Assembly (NCBI RefSeq): GCF_004364865.1
Contig: NZ_SOAU01000001.1
Span: 3,318,001-3,382,000 of the forward strand
Length of the DNA stretch: 64,000 nt
Reading direction: 5' to 3'
Source: Ilumatobacter fluminis
GTDB taxonomy: Bacteria > Actinomycetota > Acidimicrobiia > Acidimicrobiales > Ilumatobacteraceae
Below are positions 54,566 through 63,630 of the stretch, piece after piece. Every line of letters starts with the position of its first letter. The first letter of the stretch is position 1. Below the pieces are notes generated by a model. That model saw only the letters and a program-made list of their open reading frames with translations. It was not told the DNA's origin and searched no databases. The position numbers and the translations under genes are program-made.

Positions 54566-55474
54566 TCAGACGGTCTCGACGTCGGAGACGTCGGACGGGT
54601 CGAGCGGGTCGGGTTCGTCGGCCGCTGCCGAGCGCCGCGACCGGTACGCGGTCCAGCCGATGCCGGCCCCCAGCAGCACCAGCGCGCCGATCACCCACTG
54701 CCAGTAGTTGCCGGTGTCGGGCATGAGGCCCTGCAACCACGACTGGACGGATTCGCCGGCGTCGATGATCGGATCGTCGAGTTCGCCGTCGAAGAAGAAC
54801 AGCTGGACCTCGTAGTAGCCGTAGTACGCAACGTAGAAGCCGGCGATCACGAGCAGGACACCGGCGATCTTGTTCATCTTCGGCAGGAGCGATCGGAACT
54901 TCGCCACCATGCCGTCCTTGGCGAGGGCGACCGCCATGGTGAGCACGCTGACGACGAGCCCCATCCCGAGGCCGTAGAGCACGAACACCATCACGCCCGA
55001 GAGATAGTTCTCGTTGCGGAACGTCGTCGAGGTCACGGCGAGGAACGGGCCGATCGTGCACGACAGCGATGCGACGGCGTACGAGACACCGAACAGGAAC
55101 ATCGACAGCAAGGTGCCGTCGGCGCCGCCCTTCTGCAGCTTCGGAATGTTGAGCATGATCTGCCGACCGGTGAGCAGGTAGATACCGAGCCCGACCAGAC
55201 CGATGCCGATCACGATCGTCGCCCACGGCAGGTAGCGCTGCAGTTCGCTCGCCACCCCGGAGATCACGAGGCCGAAGATCCCGAAGACCGCGATGAAACC
55301 GGCGGTGAGCACCAGCGACACCTTCATGCCGCGAGCGACGGCCGTCGTACGTGCGGCACTGTCGTCGAGGCCGACGAACGCCGACAGGTAGGCGGGCAGG
55401 AGCGCGAACCCACACGGGTTCACGGTCGCCGCCATGCCGGCGGTGAGAGCGAGGGCGAATGGTCCGTTCAGCAC
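54566..55474 (-). CDS. ccdA: CcdA/DsbD-type thiol-disulfide membrane transporter
   Basis: From GTG 55474 the protein is 302 residues with six main membrane helices. The two functional cysteines are in GMAATVNPCGFALLPAYLSA and VASLSCTIGPFLAVTS, as in CcdA proteins that carry reductant across the membrane for cytochrome c or envelope thiols. Additional helices and an acidic tail extend the usual 240-residue core. No thioredoxin-like partner is adjacent. No Shine-Dalgarno is visible; a hairpin lies 8 nt upstream. Confidence 0.88.
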   Translation of the reverse strand: MLNGPFALALTAGMAATVNPCGFALLPAYLSAFVGLDDSAARTTAVARGMKVSLVLTAGFIAVFGIFGLVISGVASELQRYLPWATIVIGIGLVGLGIYLLTGRQIMLNIPKLQKGGADGTLLSMFLFGVSYAVASLSCTIGPFLAVTSTTFRNENYLSGVMVFVLYGLGMGLVVSVLTMAVALAKDGMVAKFRSLLPKMNKIAGVLLVIAGFYVAYYGYYEVQLFFFDGELDDPIIDAGESVQSWLQGLMPDTGNYWQWVIGALVLLGAGIGWTAYRSRRSAAADEPDPLDPSDVSDVETV

Positions 55475-55482
55475 GACAGGAA

Positions 55483-55506
55483 AACACGGTAGAGCAGCAC
55501 CGTGTT
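55483..55506 (-). terminator. hairpin with T-run upstream of ccdA
   Basis: On the minus strand AACACGGT, an 8-nt loop, ACCGTGTT and then TTCC form a terminator-like structure between the aminotransferase stop (55564) and the ccdA start. It probably ends the aminotransferase message or attenuates ccdA. Confidence 0.55.
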
Positions 55507-55563
55507 CCTCGCATGCCGACCGTGCGAAACAAACACGAAAAGGGGCGAAGGGCCCGGGTCGGA

Positions 55564-56721
55564 TCAGCCCGCCATGGCCGCGACCATCTCGGCGAGCACG
55601 CTCGGGCTGGTGGCGAGGTTCATTCGGACGTGGCCCTCTCCCCCACGGCCGAACTGGTGGCCGGCGCTGAGTTCGACGCCCCGTTCTCGGAACACGGCGG
55701 CCGGGTCGTCGCCGAGGTCGAGCGCCGACACGTCGAGCCAGGCGAGGTACGTGGCTGCGGGCGGCCGATATCGCACCTCGGGCAGGTGTTCGGCGAGCAG
55801 GTCGACGAGCGAGGTGCGGTTCTCGTCGATGACGCCGACGACGGCGCCGAGCCAGTCGTCGCCACGGGTCCAGGCAGCCGTCGCCGCCGTCACGGCCATC
55901 AGGTTCGGTGCGCCGAGATAGTGCCCCGGTAGGGCGTCGAGTGCGTCGTGGAACGTCCGGTCGCCGGCGTGGACGACCGCCCACCGGAGCCCGGCGAGGT
56001 TGAACGCCTTCGACGCCGACGTCACGGTGATCGTGTGCGCCGCCACCTCCGACGCCAGCGAGGCGAACGGGATGTGCGTGGTGCCCGGCATCGTCAGGTC
56101 GGCATGGATCTCGTCGGACACGACGGTGATGCCGTGGCGCAGCGCGATGTCGGCGATCCGTTCGAGCTCGGGCAGGTCGAAGACGTGGCCGAGCGGGTTG
56201 TGCGGATGGCACAGGATCCAGATCCGGGCACGTGAGTCGTGTCGGAGCCGTTCCTCGAGGTCGTCGTAGTCGAAGCCGTCTTCGGTGCGGCCGATGCCGA
56301 TCAGGCGCCGACTCGCTGGTTCGATCGAGTCGAGGAACGGGTGGTATGCCGGCAGATGGAGCACGACACCGTCGCCCGGTTCGCTCCGGTGGTGGATCGC
56401 CGCTCGCACCCCCTGGATCACGTCGATCAGGTCGTGCACCCGGTCGGGGTCGAGATCCCAGCCGTACCGCTGCGCCATCCGGGCCGGGAACAGCTTCGCT
56501 GCCGGAGAAAGAGCGTACGGGCCACCCCAGTTCGGGTAGCCGAGTTCGTGGCGATCGATCACCTCGTGCAGCGCCTCGGCGATCGGTGGCGCCACCTCGA
56601 AGTCCATGTCGGCGACCCAAGCCGCGAACGGGGCCGGGTGTGCCATCCACTTGGCACCGCGTCGTCGACGGAGCGCCTCGACGTCGAGCGATCGCAGCCC
56701 GAACGGGTCGTTGTTCGCCAT
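55564..56721 (-). CDS. PLP-dependent aminotransferase, MalY/PatB (C-S lyase) type
   Basis: ATG 56721 gives 385 residues. MalY/PatB features include WVADMDFEVAPPIAEALHEV, RHELGYPNWGGPYALSPAAK, LCHPHNPLGHVFDLPELERI, VVSDEIHADLTMPGTTHIPF, the PLP lysine in TVTSASKAFNLAGLRWAVVH, and RMNLATSPSVL. The group cleaves cystathionine and related C-S bonds. It diverges from the GNAT gene across 54 bp. Confidence 0.92.
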   Translation of the reverse strand: MANNDPFGLRSLDVEALRRRRGAKWMAHPAPFAAWVADMDFEVAPPIAEALHEVIDRHELGYPNWGGPYALSPAAKLFPARMAQRYGWDLDPDRVHDLIDVIQGVRAAIHHRSEPGDGVVLHLPAYHPFLDSIEPASRRLIGIGRTEDGFDYDDLEERLRHDSRARIWILCHPHNPLGHVFDLPELERIADIALRHGITVVSDEIHADLTMPGTTHIPFASLASEVAAHTITVTSASKAFNLAGLRWAVVHAGDRTFHDALDALPGHYLGAPNLMAVTAATAAWTRGDDWLGAVVGVIDENRTSLVDLLAEHLPEVRYRPPAATYLAWLDVSALDLGDDPAAVFRERGVELSAGHQFGRGGEGHVRMNLATSPSVLAEMVAAMAG

Positions 56722-56775
56722 CCCGGGAGTGTGACACATCGGCCGGATCGACGATCGACGCTAGATTCAGCCCGC

Positions 56776-57396
56776 ATGGCGGCACCCCTCACGCCCGTCA
56801 CCCTCACCGGGTCACGGGTTCGTCTCGAACCGTTGTCGACCGATCACGTCGCCGACCTCGCCGAGGCGGCCTCCGCCGACCGGTCGACCTTCGGACTCAC
56901 GTGGGTTCCCGACGGGCTCGACGCGACCGACGACTACGTGGCATCGCTGCTGGCCGACCACGCGGCAGGGCTCGTGCTGCCGTTCGCCCAGATCGATCAG
57001 CACACCGGCCGCGCCGTCGGCTGCACCCGCTACCTCGACCTGCGGTGGTGGCGCGGCCGCGACGTACCCGACGAGGTCGAGATCGGCGGTACCTGGCTCG
57101 CCCGGTCGGCGCAGGGCACCGGCATCAACACCGAGGCCAAGTACCTCCTGCTGCGGCACGCGTTCGAGGTGTACGACGCGTGGCGTGTGCAGATCGTGAC
57201 CGATGCCCGCAACGCCCGGAGCCGGGGTGGCATCGAGTCGATCGGAGCGACGTTCGAAGGCATCCTGCGCAACCACCGGATCGTCGCCGACACGCCGAGC
57301 CCGTCGCCGCGCCAAGCTGCGGTGTACTCGGTGATTCGTGACGAATGGCCCGATGTGCGAACGCACCTGCAGACCAAGATGGGGGTGCAACCATGA
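56776..57396 (+). CDS. GNAT-family N-acetyltransferase
   Basis: From ATG 56776 the protein is 206 residues: LTGSRVRLEPLSTDHVADLA, VGCTRYLDLRWWRGRDVPDE, VEIGGTWLARSAQGTGINTE with AKYLLLRHAFEV (acetyl-CoA loop of the RimJ/RimL group), and NARSRGGIESIGATFEG. The substrate is unknown. Its stop overlaps the start of the first quinone-reductase-like gene (ATGA), so it heads a three-gene operon. Confidence 0.9.
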   Translation: MAAPLTPVTLTGSRVRLEPLSTDHVADLAEAASADRSTFGLTWVPDGLDATDDYVASLLADHAAGLVLPFAQIDQHTGRAVGCTRYLDLRWWRGRDVPDEVEIGGTWLARSAQGTGINTEAKYLLLRHAFEVYDAWRVQIVTDARNARSRGGIESIGATFEGILRNHRIVADTPSPSPRQAAVYSVIRDEWPDVRTHLQTKMGVQP

Positions 57397-57983
57397 AGGC
57401 CCTGATCGTCATCGCCCACCCGAAGCACGACAGCTTCTGTCACGCCGCCGCAGCGGCGGCCGAGCGCGGCTTGCGGTCGGCCGGACACGACGCCGTCACC
57501 ATCGATCTGTACGCCGAGGGGTTCCGGGCGGCGATGTCGGTCGACGAGCGCATCGCCTACGACACCGACGACCCGATCCTCGACCCGCAGGTCGAGCGAC
57601 ACGTCGACCTGCTCCGGGCGTCGGAACTACTCGTGTTCGTCTACCCGACGTGGTGGAGCGGTCTCCCGGCGATCCTGAAGGGCTGGCTCGAACGCACGAT
57701 GGTGCCCGGCGTCGGGTTCACGTTCGACGAGCGGACCGGGAAGGTGCGTCCCGGATTGCAGCACGTGCGACGGATCGTCGGCGTGAGCACCTGGGGGTCA
57801 CCACGCCACTACGCGATACTGATGAACGACAACGGGCGACGCGTACTGTCGCGCGCGCTGCGGATGTCGTGCGGTTGGCGAGCGCGTCCGAGCTGGCTCG
57901 CTCTGTACGGCATCGACACGTCGTCCGACGCCGACCGGGCCGCGTTCCTCGACAAGGTCGAGACGAAGGTGGGGTCGTGGTGA
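57393..57983 (+). CDS. NAD(P)H quinone oxidoreductase-like flavoprotein, first of a tandem pair
   Basis: The 196-residue protein MKALIVIAHPKHDSFCHAAA has the flavodoxin-like NQO/MdaB/KefF fold: ELLVFVYPTWWSGLPAILKG, WLERTMVPGVGFTFDERTGK and VGVSTWGSPRHYAILMNDNG. It should bind FAD or FMN and reduce quinones or similar. The ATG overlaps the GNAT stop, and its own stop overlaps the next ATG (TGATG). The C-terminal SCGWRARPSWLALYGID is shared with its neighbour. Confidence 0.88.
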   Translation: MKALIVIAHPKHDSFCHAAAAAAERGLRSAGHDAVTIDLYAEGFRAAMSVDERIAYDTDDPILDPQVERHVDLLRASELLVFVYPTWWSGLPAILKGWLERTMVPGVGFTFDERTGKVRPGLQHVRRIVGVSTWGSPRHYAILMNDNGRRVLSRALRMSCGWRARPSWLALYGIDTSSDADRAAFLDKVETKVGSW

Positions 57984-58570
57984 TGCGCACCCTGGTCGTC
58001 TACTGCCATCCGAATCCCGACTCGTTCGGGGCAGCGATGCGTGACCGCACCCTCGCCGGCCTCCGCAAGGCCGGCCACGACGTGCGACTGACCGATCTGT
58101 ACGCCGACGGGTTCGAGCCCGAGCTCACCGTCGACGAGATCGAACGCCATCATGAGCCGGGTGTCGCTCCCGGCCTCGAGTCGTACGCCGACGACCTGCG
58201 CTGGGCGGAGGCGATCGTGTTCGTCTATCCCACGTGGTGGAGCGGCCAGCCGGCGATGCTGAAGGGCTGGATGGACCGCGTCTGGGCATCCGGTGTGGCA
58301 TGGGAACTCCCCGAGGGCTCCAACGTGGTCCGACCGCTGCTGCGCGACATCCGACGCCTGATGATCGTTACGAGCCACGGCAGCTCGAAGTGGATCAACG
58401 TCCTCGAAGGCGAGTCCGGGAAGCGGACGATCATCCGGTCGCTGCGGGCGATGTGCAGCCGACGTGTGCGCACCAAGTGGGTGGCGCTCTACGGCATCGA
58501 CACGTGCGGCCCCGTCAAGCGGGCCGACTTCCTCGACCGCGTCGAGATCGCCGCCTCCAAGCTGCGCTGA
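57983..58570 (+). CDS. NAD(P)H quinone oxidoreductase-like flavoprotein, second of a tandem pair
   Basis: The 195-residue product parallels the preceding one: MRTLVVYCHPNPDSFGAAMR, AIVFVYPTWWSGQPAMLKGW, MDRVWASGVAWELPEGSNVV, IVTSHGSSKWINVLEGESGK and SRRVRTKWVALYGIDTCGPV. The two probably arose by duplication and may form a heterodimer. ATG 57983 overlaps the upstream stop. It is convergent with gmd. Confidence 0.88.
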   Translation: MRTLVVYCHPNPDSFGAAMRDRTLAGLRKAGHDVRLTDLYADGFEPELTVDEIERHHEPGVAPGLESYADDLRWAEAIVFVYPTWWSGQPAMLKGWMDRVWASGVAWELPEGSNVVRPLLRDIRRLMIVTSHGSSKWINVLEGESGKRTIIRSLRAMCSRRVRTKWVALYGIDTCGPVKRADFLDRVEIAASKLR

Positions 58571-58582
58571 CCGACGCCCGGG

Positions 58583-59575
58583 TCAGAGTTCGATGCCGGC
58601 TTTCGCGGCTTCGAGCTGGAGGTCGTTCTGGACCATCATCGACACGAGGTCGGGGAAACTCACCTCGGGCTTCCAGCCCAACTGCTCACGGGCCTTGCTC
58701 GGATCGCCGATCAACAGATCGACCTCGGCAGGCCGGAAGAACTTCGGGTCCTGACGCACATAGTCACGCCAGTTGTCGATCTCGACCTCGGCGAACGCAC
58801 GCTCGACGAGTTCCTCGATCGAGTGCGTCTCACCGGTCGCGATCACATAATCGTCCGGCTCGTCCTGCTGCAGCATCAGCCACATCGCCTTCACGTAGTC
58901 ACCCGCATAGCCCCAGTCGCGCTTCGCGTCGAGGTTGCCCAACACCAACTCGTGCTGCAACCCGAGCTTGATACGCGCCACCGCGTTCGTCACCTTCCGG
59001 GTCACGAACTCGATCCCGCGACGCGGCCCCTCATGATTGAACAAGATGCCCGAACACGCGAACAGCCCGTAACTCTCGCGGTAGTTCACCACGATGTCGT
59101 GACCGAACACCTTCGCGCACCCGTACGGGCTCCGCGGATGGAACGGCGTCGACTCGGTCTGGGGCGTCTCACGCACCTTGCCGAACATCTCCGACGACGA
59201 GGCCTGGTAGAAGCGGATCGGATTGTCGTGCGTGCCGCCGATCATCCGGATCGCCTCGAGCATCCGCAACACACCCAACCCCGTCAGGTTCGCCGTCAAC
59301 TCGGCCTGGTTGAACGACAACGCCACGAAACTGATCGCACCCAGGTTGTAGACCTCGTCGGGCTGCGACAACTCCAGCGCCGCCACCAACGACGGCAGAT
59401 CAGCCAAGTCACCGGGCACCAACTCGACGAACGGCATCTCGTCGATCACCGACTGCGCCCGCGGGTTGTTCTGCCCCTTCACCATCCCGTAGACGTCGTA
59501 CCCCTTCCCGTGCAGGAACTCGGCGAGATGACGGCCGTCCTGACCGGTGATACCTGTGATGAACGCGCGTGGCAC
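58583..59575 (-). CDS. gmd: GDP-mannose 4,6-dehydratase
   Basis: GTG 59575, after AGGAGTTCTCC, gives 330 residues: [80 protein letters not shown] (YxxxK), [20 protein letters not shown] and [20 protein letters not shown]. It converts GDP-mannose to GDP-4-keto-6-deoxymannose for fucose, rhamnose or related sugars. A mannose-1-phosphate guanylyltransferase candidate lies 3 kb downstream in the window. Confidence 0.95.
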   Translation of the reverse strand: MPRAFITGITGQDGRHLAEFLHGKGYDVYGMVKGQNNPRAQSVIDEMPFVELVPGDLADLPSLVAALELSQPDEVYNLGAISFVALSFNQAELTANLTGLGVLRMLEAIRMIGGTHDNPIRFYQASSSEMFGKVRETPQTESTPFHPRSPYGCAKVFGHDIVVNYRESYGLFACSGILFNHEGPRRGIEFVTRKVTNAVARIKLGLQHELVLGNLDAKRDWGYAGDYVKAMWLMLQQDEPDDYVIATGETHSIEELVERAFAEVEIDNWRDYVRQDPKFFRPAEVDLLIGDPSKAREQLGWKPEVSFPDLVSMMVQNDLQLEAAKAGIEL

Positions 59576-59650
59576 GGAGAACTCCTGACTCGGGGACGCA
59601 GCGAGTCTACGAGGGGGACGGGACGTTCCTGCGGCTACCGTGACCGCCCG

Positions 59651-60733
59651 ATGAAGGTCGCGATCGACGCCGGACCCCTCTACGGCCACCGGACCGGTGT
59701 CGGCATGGCCGCAGCGGGCATGATCGACGCCCTCGCCCGACGCGACGACGTCGACCTGGTGCCGTATCTCGTCAGCGGACGCTCGACGCCGGAACCCGGT
59801 CATCGTCGACTCCCGCTGCCCGGCATCGTCGCGTCCCACGTCTGGTCGAGGGCCGACGCACCGAAGGCCGATCGCTGGCTCGACGGCGCCGACCTCGTGC
59901 ACGGGACGAACTACGTCGCCCCGGCCACCGCGATGCCGGCGGTCGTGTCCGTCTACGACTGCTGGTTCCTCCGTCACCCCGAACAGGCGTCGGCGCTCGT
60001 GCGGCGGGCCGGCGCGAACCTGCGTCGAGCCGTCCGGCGCGGCGCGTGGATCCATGCGAGCTCCGACGTCACCGCCGACGCGGTCCGCGACCTGCTCGAC
60101 ACCGACCGGGTCCGGACCGTCCTGCTCGGTCCTCCGCCGACGCCGGTCGACATCGAGCCGCTGCCGGTCGATCGTCTGCGGGGTGCGCGCTACGTGATCG
60201 CGATCGGGACCGAGGAACGACGCAAGGGACTGCCGGTGCTCGTCGAGGCCTTCGCGCTCCTGCGCGAGCAGCATCCGCGGCTCCGCCTGGTGCTCGTCGG
60301 TGCGCCGGGCGACGACAGCGATGCGGTCGATGCTGCGATCGAGCGGCTCGGCGTGGCCGACGGGGTCGACCGCATGGGTCCGGTCGACGACGCGTCGAAG
60401 CTCTGGCTCCTCCGGAACGCGGCGGCGCTCGCCTACCCGTCGATCGACGAGGGATTCGGTTTCCCGGTGCTCGAGGCCCAGGCCGCGGGCACACCGGTCG
60501 TCGCAACGGCCGTCGGCTCGATCCCCGAGGTGGCGGGCACGGGCGCCGTGCTCGTCGACGATCCCACCCGGTCGGCGTCGGTGTTCGCCGACGCGATCGT
60601 CGAGGCGATCGACGGGCACGGGCGGCTCGCACTGCTCGAGGCCGGCTACCGCAACGTCCGCCGGTTCGACTGGGACACGACCGCCGCCGGCGTCGTCGAC
60701 CTCTACGAGAGCGCGATGGGAGGCTCCTCGTGA
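59651..60733 (+). CDS. GT-B glycosyltransferase (family 4)
   Basis: The 360-residue protein [20 protein letters not shown] has a glycine-rich N-terminal acceptor domain, [36 protein letters not shown] and the donor site [20 protein letters not shown] (E-x7-E) with VPEVAG-like [14 protein letters not shown]. It resembles mannosyltransferases of family 4. It diverges from gmd over 75 bp and overlaps cofD by GTGA, an unexpected coupling with F420 synthesis. Confidence 0.9.
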   Translation: MKVAIDAGPLYGHRTGVGMAAAGMIDALARRDDVDLVPYLVSGRSTPEPGHRRLPLPGIVASHVWSRADAPKADRWLDGADLVHGTNYVAPATAMPAVVSVYDCWFLRHPEQASALVRRAGANLRRAVRRGAWIHASSDVTADAVRDLLDTDRVRTVLLGPPPTPVDIEPLPVDRLRGARYVIAIGTEERRKGLPVLVEAFALLREQHPRLRLVLVGAPGDDSDAVDAAIERLGVADGVDRMGPVDDASKLWLLRNAAALAYPSIDEGFGFPVLEAQAAGTPVVATAVGSIPEVAGTGAVLVDDPTRSASVFADAIVEAIDGHGRLALLEAGYRNVRRFDWDTTAAGVVDLYESAMGGSS

Positions 60734-61698
60734 ACGTGACCGTGCTGTGCGGCGGCGTCGGTGCCGCACGATTCCTCCGGGGCCTGCTCGACGTTGTCGA
60801 AGCGTCGACCGTGACAGCGGTGATCAACACCGCCGACGACACCGTGCTGCACGGCTTGTCGATCTCACCCGACCTCGACACGATCACCTACACCCTGGCC
60901 GGCGCGACCGACGACGAGCGGGGGTGGGGCCTCGCCGGCGAGACCTGGAACGCGATGGCGGCACTCGGCCGGTACGCCGAGGTACGTCCCGCCGGTTCGG
61001 GTGCCGCACCGACCTGGTTCAACCTCGGCGACACCGACCTGGCCACGCACTTCTACCGGACGGCTCGCCTCACCGAGGGCGCGTCGTTGACGGAGGTCAC
61101 CGCCGAGATCGCCGCCGCGTGGGATCTCGGGCTGCGCATGCTGCCGGTCACCGACGACCGCTTCCGCACCCTCGTGACCCTCGGCGGCGACGGCGACGAG
61201 GCCGGGTCCGAGGTCACCTTCCAGGACTACTTCGTACGCCTCCGGCACGGCGTGCCCGTGACCGATGTGCGCTTCGAGCACCACGACGCCCGGCCCACCG
61301 ATGCGGTGCTCGCTGCCCTCCACGACGCCGACGTGGTCGTCATCGCCCCGTCGAACCCGATCGTGTCGATCGGGCCCCTGCGTGCCCTGCCCGGCATCGA
61401 TGAGGCGCTCGTCGCCCGACGCGAGTCGGTGGTGGCGATCTCGCCGATCGTGGGCGGCGCGGCGCTCAAGGGCCCCGCCGACCGGATGCTCACCGAACTC
61501 GGCGTCGAGCCGTCGGTGACCGGCGTCGCCGGTCTCTACGCGCCGGTCGCATCGGCACTCGTCGTCGACACCGTCGACGCCGACCACCGCGACGCCGTCG
61601 AAGCGGCCGGCATGCGCTGTGTCGTGACCCCGACGATCATGTCGGAGGCCGGCGTCGGTGCCGAACTGGCTCGAACCTGCCTGCAGTTCGCACGCTGA
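60730..61698 (+). CDS. cofD: 2-phospho-L-lactate transferase (coenzyme F420 synthesis)
   Basis: The GTG start overlaps the glycosyltransferase stop and gives 322 residues: [80 protein letters not shown] and [20 protein letters not shown] are CofD/FbiA signatures. It joins the lactyl or enolpyruvyl phosphate diphosphonucleoside to Fo, forming dehydro-F420-0 or F420-0. This shows the organism makes F420. The partner fbiB/cofE is not in the window. Confidence 0.95.
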   Translation: MNVTVLCGGVGAARFLRGLLDVVEASTVTAVINTADDTVLHGLSISPDLDTITYTLAGATDDERGWGLAGETWNAMAALGRYAEVRPAGSGAAPTWFNLGDTDLATHFYRTARLTEGASLTEVTAEIAAAWDLGLRMLPVTDDRFRTLVTLGGDGDEAGSEVTFQDYFVRLRHGVPVTDVRFEHHDARPTDAVLAALHDADVVVIAPSNPIVSIGPLRALPGIDEALVARRESVVAISPIVGGAALKGPADRMLTELGVEPSVTGVAGLYAPVASALVVDTVDADHRDAVEAAGMRCVVTPTIMSEAGVGAELARTCLQFAR

Positions 61699-61702
61699 CC
61701 GG

Positions 61703-62614
61703 TCAGAGCTGAGCCAGACCGTCCGACAGGTCGGTCCAGGGCGCCCACCCGAGATGGATACGGGCACGCACGGGCGACACGGCAAAGCGCAGGAGCTCGT
61801 CGATCGGGGCCGGCTCGGCGACCGGTTCGGGCGACGCGGCGCCCGACACCTGCTGCCAGACCTCACGGACGGGCGTGGCGACACCCGTCCCGACGTTGAT
61901 GACCAGCCCGCTCCCCTTCGCCCCTGCGCGCCCGAGTGCGTCGACCACGTCGTCGACGAACACGAAGTCTCGGGTCTGTCGGCCGTCGCCGCGGATGATG
62001 GCGGGCTCGCCTGACCGCGCTGCGTCCGCGAATGCAGCGACGACGCCTCCATCGGGACGCTGGCGAGGCCCGTACACGGTGCCCAAAGCGAGTGCGGTGA
62101 ACTCGACGGCGTCGAGATCGCGCGCCGCCTCGAGCAGATCGACCGTCGCTCTGGCGACGACGCCTCGGACGCCACGCGGTTCGAGCGGGCGCTCTTTCAC
62201 CGGGACGTCCTTGCTCGCCGGCCGGCCGTAGATCGCGCTGGCGGGAATCGCCGTCACGATCTTCGCCACGCCGTGGTGACGGGCGGCGTCGACGACGGTC
62301 ATCGTGGTGGCGAACGCCCGGGAGAGTTCGTCGGTCGACCGGCTGCGGGGCACGGCAGCCAAGTGGTAGATCACGTCGGGGCGGCGCATGCCGATGAGCG
62401 CAGCGCATTCGGCGCTGCCGGCGTCGAGGTGGTGGATCTTCAGGGTTCCGGCGGCGTTGCGGGCGTCGGCGAGATTGCCGAGGCTGCCGTGGGACAGGTC
62501 GTCGACCACGTCGACGGCGACGTCGTCGGCCAGGAGTCGCTCGACCAGGTGCGAGCCGATGAACCCGGCACCGCCGATCACCAAGGCACTCGTCACCGTC
62601 GAACCGCTCGTCAC
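61703..62614 (-). CDS. NAD-dependent epimerase/dehydratase with altered active site
   Basis: The 303-residue SDR has the cofactor loop SALVIGGAGFIGSHLVERLL, DVIYHLAAVPRSRSTDELSR, AIPASAIYGRP and FVFVDDVVDALG, like UDP-glucose 4-epimerases. Where the family has YxxxK (usually SPYAASK), this protein reads VRGVVARATVD, so tyrosine and lysine appear as glycine 151 and arginine 155 by my alignment. It may be a binding protein or a divergent enzyme. It lies 17 bp after the nucleotidyltransferase gene on the same strand. Confidence 0.82.
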   Translation of the reverse strand: MTSGSTVTSALVIGGAGFIGSHLVERLLADDVAVDVVDDLSHGSLGNLADARNAAGTLKIHHLDAGSAECAALIGMRRPDVIYHLAAVPRSRSTDELSRAFATTMTVVDAARHHGVAKIVTAIPASAIYGRPASKDVPVKERPLEPRGVRGVVARATVDLLEAARDLDAVEFTALALGTVYGPRQRPDGGVVAAFADAARSGEPAIIRGDGRQTRDFVFVDDVVDALGRAGAKGSGLVINVGTGVATPVREVWQQVSGAASPEPVAEPAPIDELLRFAVSPVRARIHLGWAPWTDLSDGLAQL

Positions 62615-62631
62615 GGCGCCATTCTGGCCGG

Positions 62632-63630
62632 TCAGGGAGCGTCTGCGGGCAACCGCTCGTCGACCACCGCCGTGCCTTCGGGCACGGAGTAGGTCGGACC
62701 GATGACCGAGTCGGTCACCGAGGCCGACGCCGAGACCGTGCCGGCCACGATCGAGTTGTCGACGCGAGCGCCGGCGGCGACCGTCGCACCGGGGAGCACC
62801 AGCGAGCCGCGCACCTCCGCGTCGGCGCCCACGGTGGCGCCGGCCGAGACGACCGAGTCGTCGACCGTTGCCGAGGCGTCGACGGCGGCGCCCGACTCGA
62901 CGGCGTCGACTCGGACGGCGCGTCGGCCACTCACGATGTCGAGGTTGGCCTGCAGGTACAGCTCGGGGCGACCGGCGTCGATCCAGTAATCGTCGGTCGA
63001 CATCGCGGCGAGCCGACGATCGGCGACGAGGGCCGGGAACACGACCCGCTCGACCGAGACGCGCTCGCCCTCGGGGACCAGATCGAGCACGGACGGCTCG
63101 AACACGTAGGTGCCGGCGTTGATCAGGTTCGAGTCGGTCTCACCGGGGGCCGGCTTCTCGACGAAGCGTCGGACGTGGCCATCGGACTCGGTCTCGACGA
63201 CACCGAACGCCGACGGGTCGTCGACCGGGGTCAGGTGGATCGTGGCGTCGGTGCCGACCGAACGATGGGCTGCCAGGAGTTCGGCGACGTCGAGGTCGGT
63301 GATGATGTCACCGTTGGCGACGATGAAGGTGTCGTCGACGCCGACGTGGCGGGCGGCGAAGGCGATCGCCCCACCGGTGTCGAGCGGCTCGGGCTCGACG
63401 GCATAGTGGATGTTCACGTCGCCGCAGCGATCGTCGGTGAACGCCGCCGCGAACGGCTCGGGCCGGAAACCGAGCGCCAGCACGACGTCGGTGACCCCGC
63501 ACGGGGCGAGGCGTTCGACCAGCTGCACGATCATCGGCCGGTGGCCGACCGGCAGCATCGGTTTCGGAACGTCGTACGTGAGCGGGCGGAGCCGGGTGCC
63601 GAACCCGCCGACCAGTACGACGGCGAGCAT
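62632..63630 (-). CDS. sugar-phosphate nucleotidyltransferase (mannose-1-phosphate guanylyltransferase-like)
   Basis: The 332-residue protein begins MLAVVLVGGFGTRLRPLTYD with VPKPMLPVGHRPM (nucleotide loop), has VEPEPLDTGGAIAFAARHV, FIVANGDIITDLDVAELLAA and FVEKPAPGETDSNLINAGTY, then a left-handed beta-helix tail with hexapeptide-like units (VDASATVDDSVVSAGATVGA). It activates a sugar phosphate with NTP; GDP-mannose is suggested by the nearby gmd. The start overlaps the preceding stop (TGATG). Confidence 0.9.
   Translation of the reverse strand: MLAVVLVGGFGTRLRPLTYDVPKPMLPVGHRPMIVQLVERLAPCGVTDVVLALGFRPEPFAAAFTDDRCGDVNIHYAVEPEPLDTGGAIAFAARHVGVDDTFIVANGDIITDLDVAELLAAHRSVGTDATIHLTPVDDPSAFGVVETESDGHVRRFVEKPAPGETDSNLINAGTYVFEPSVLDLVPEGERVSVERVVFPALVADRRLAAMSTDDYWIDAGRPELYLQANLDIVSGRRAVRVDAVESGAAVDASATVDDSVVSAGATVGADAEVRGSLVLPGATVAAGARVDNSIVAGTVSASASVTDSVIGPTYSVPEGTAVVDERLPADAP

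Noticed and set aside
54566-56785. Possible fusion of ccdA with an upstream domain (continuous open frame of 739 codons)
   Set aside because: The upstream part is an out-of-frame reading of the aminotransferase gene, and the CcdA family begins near 55474.
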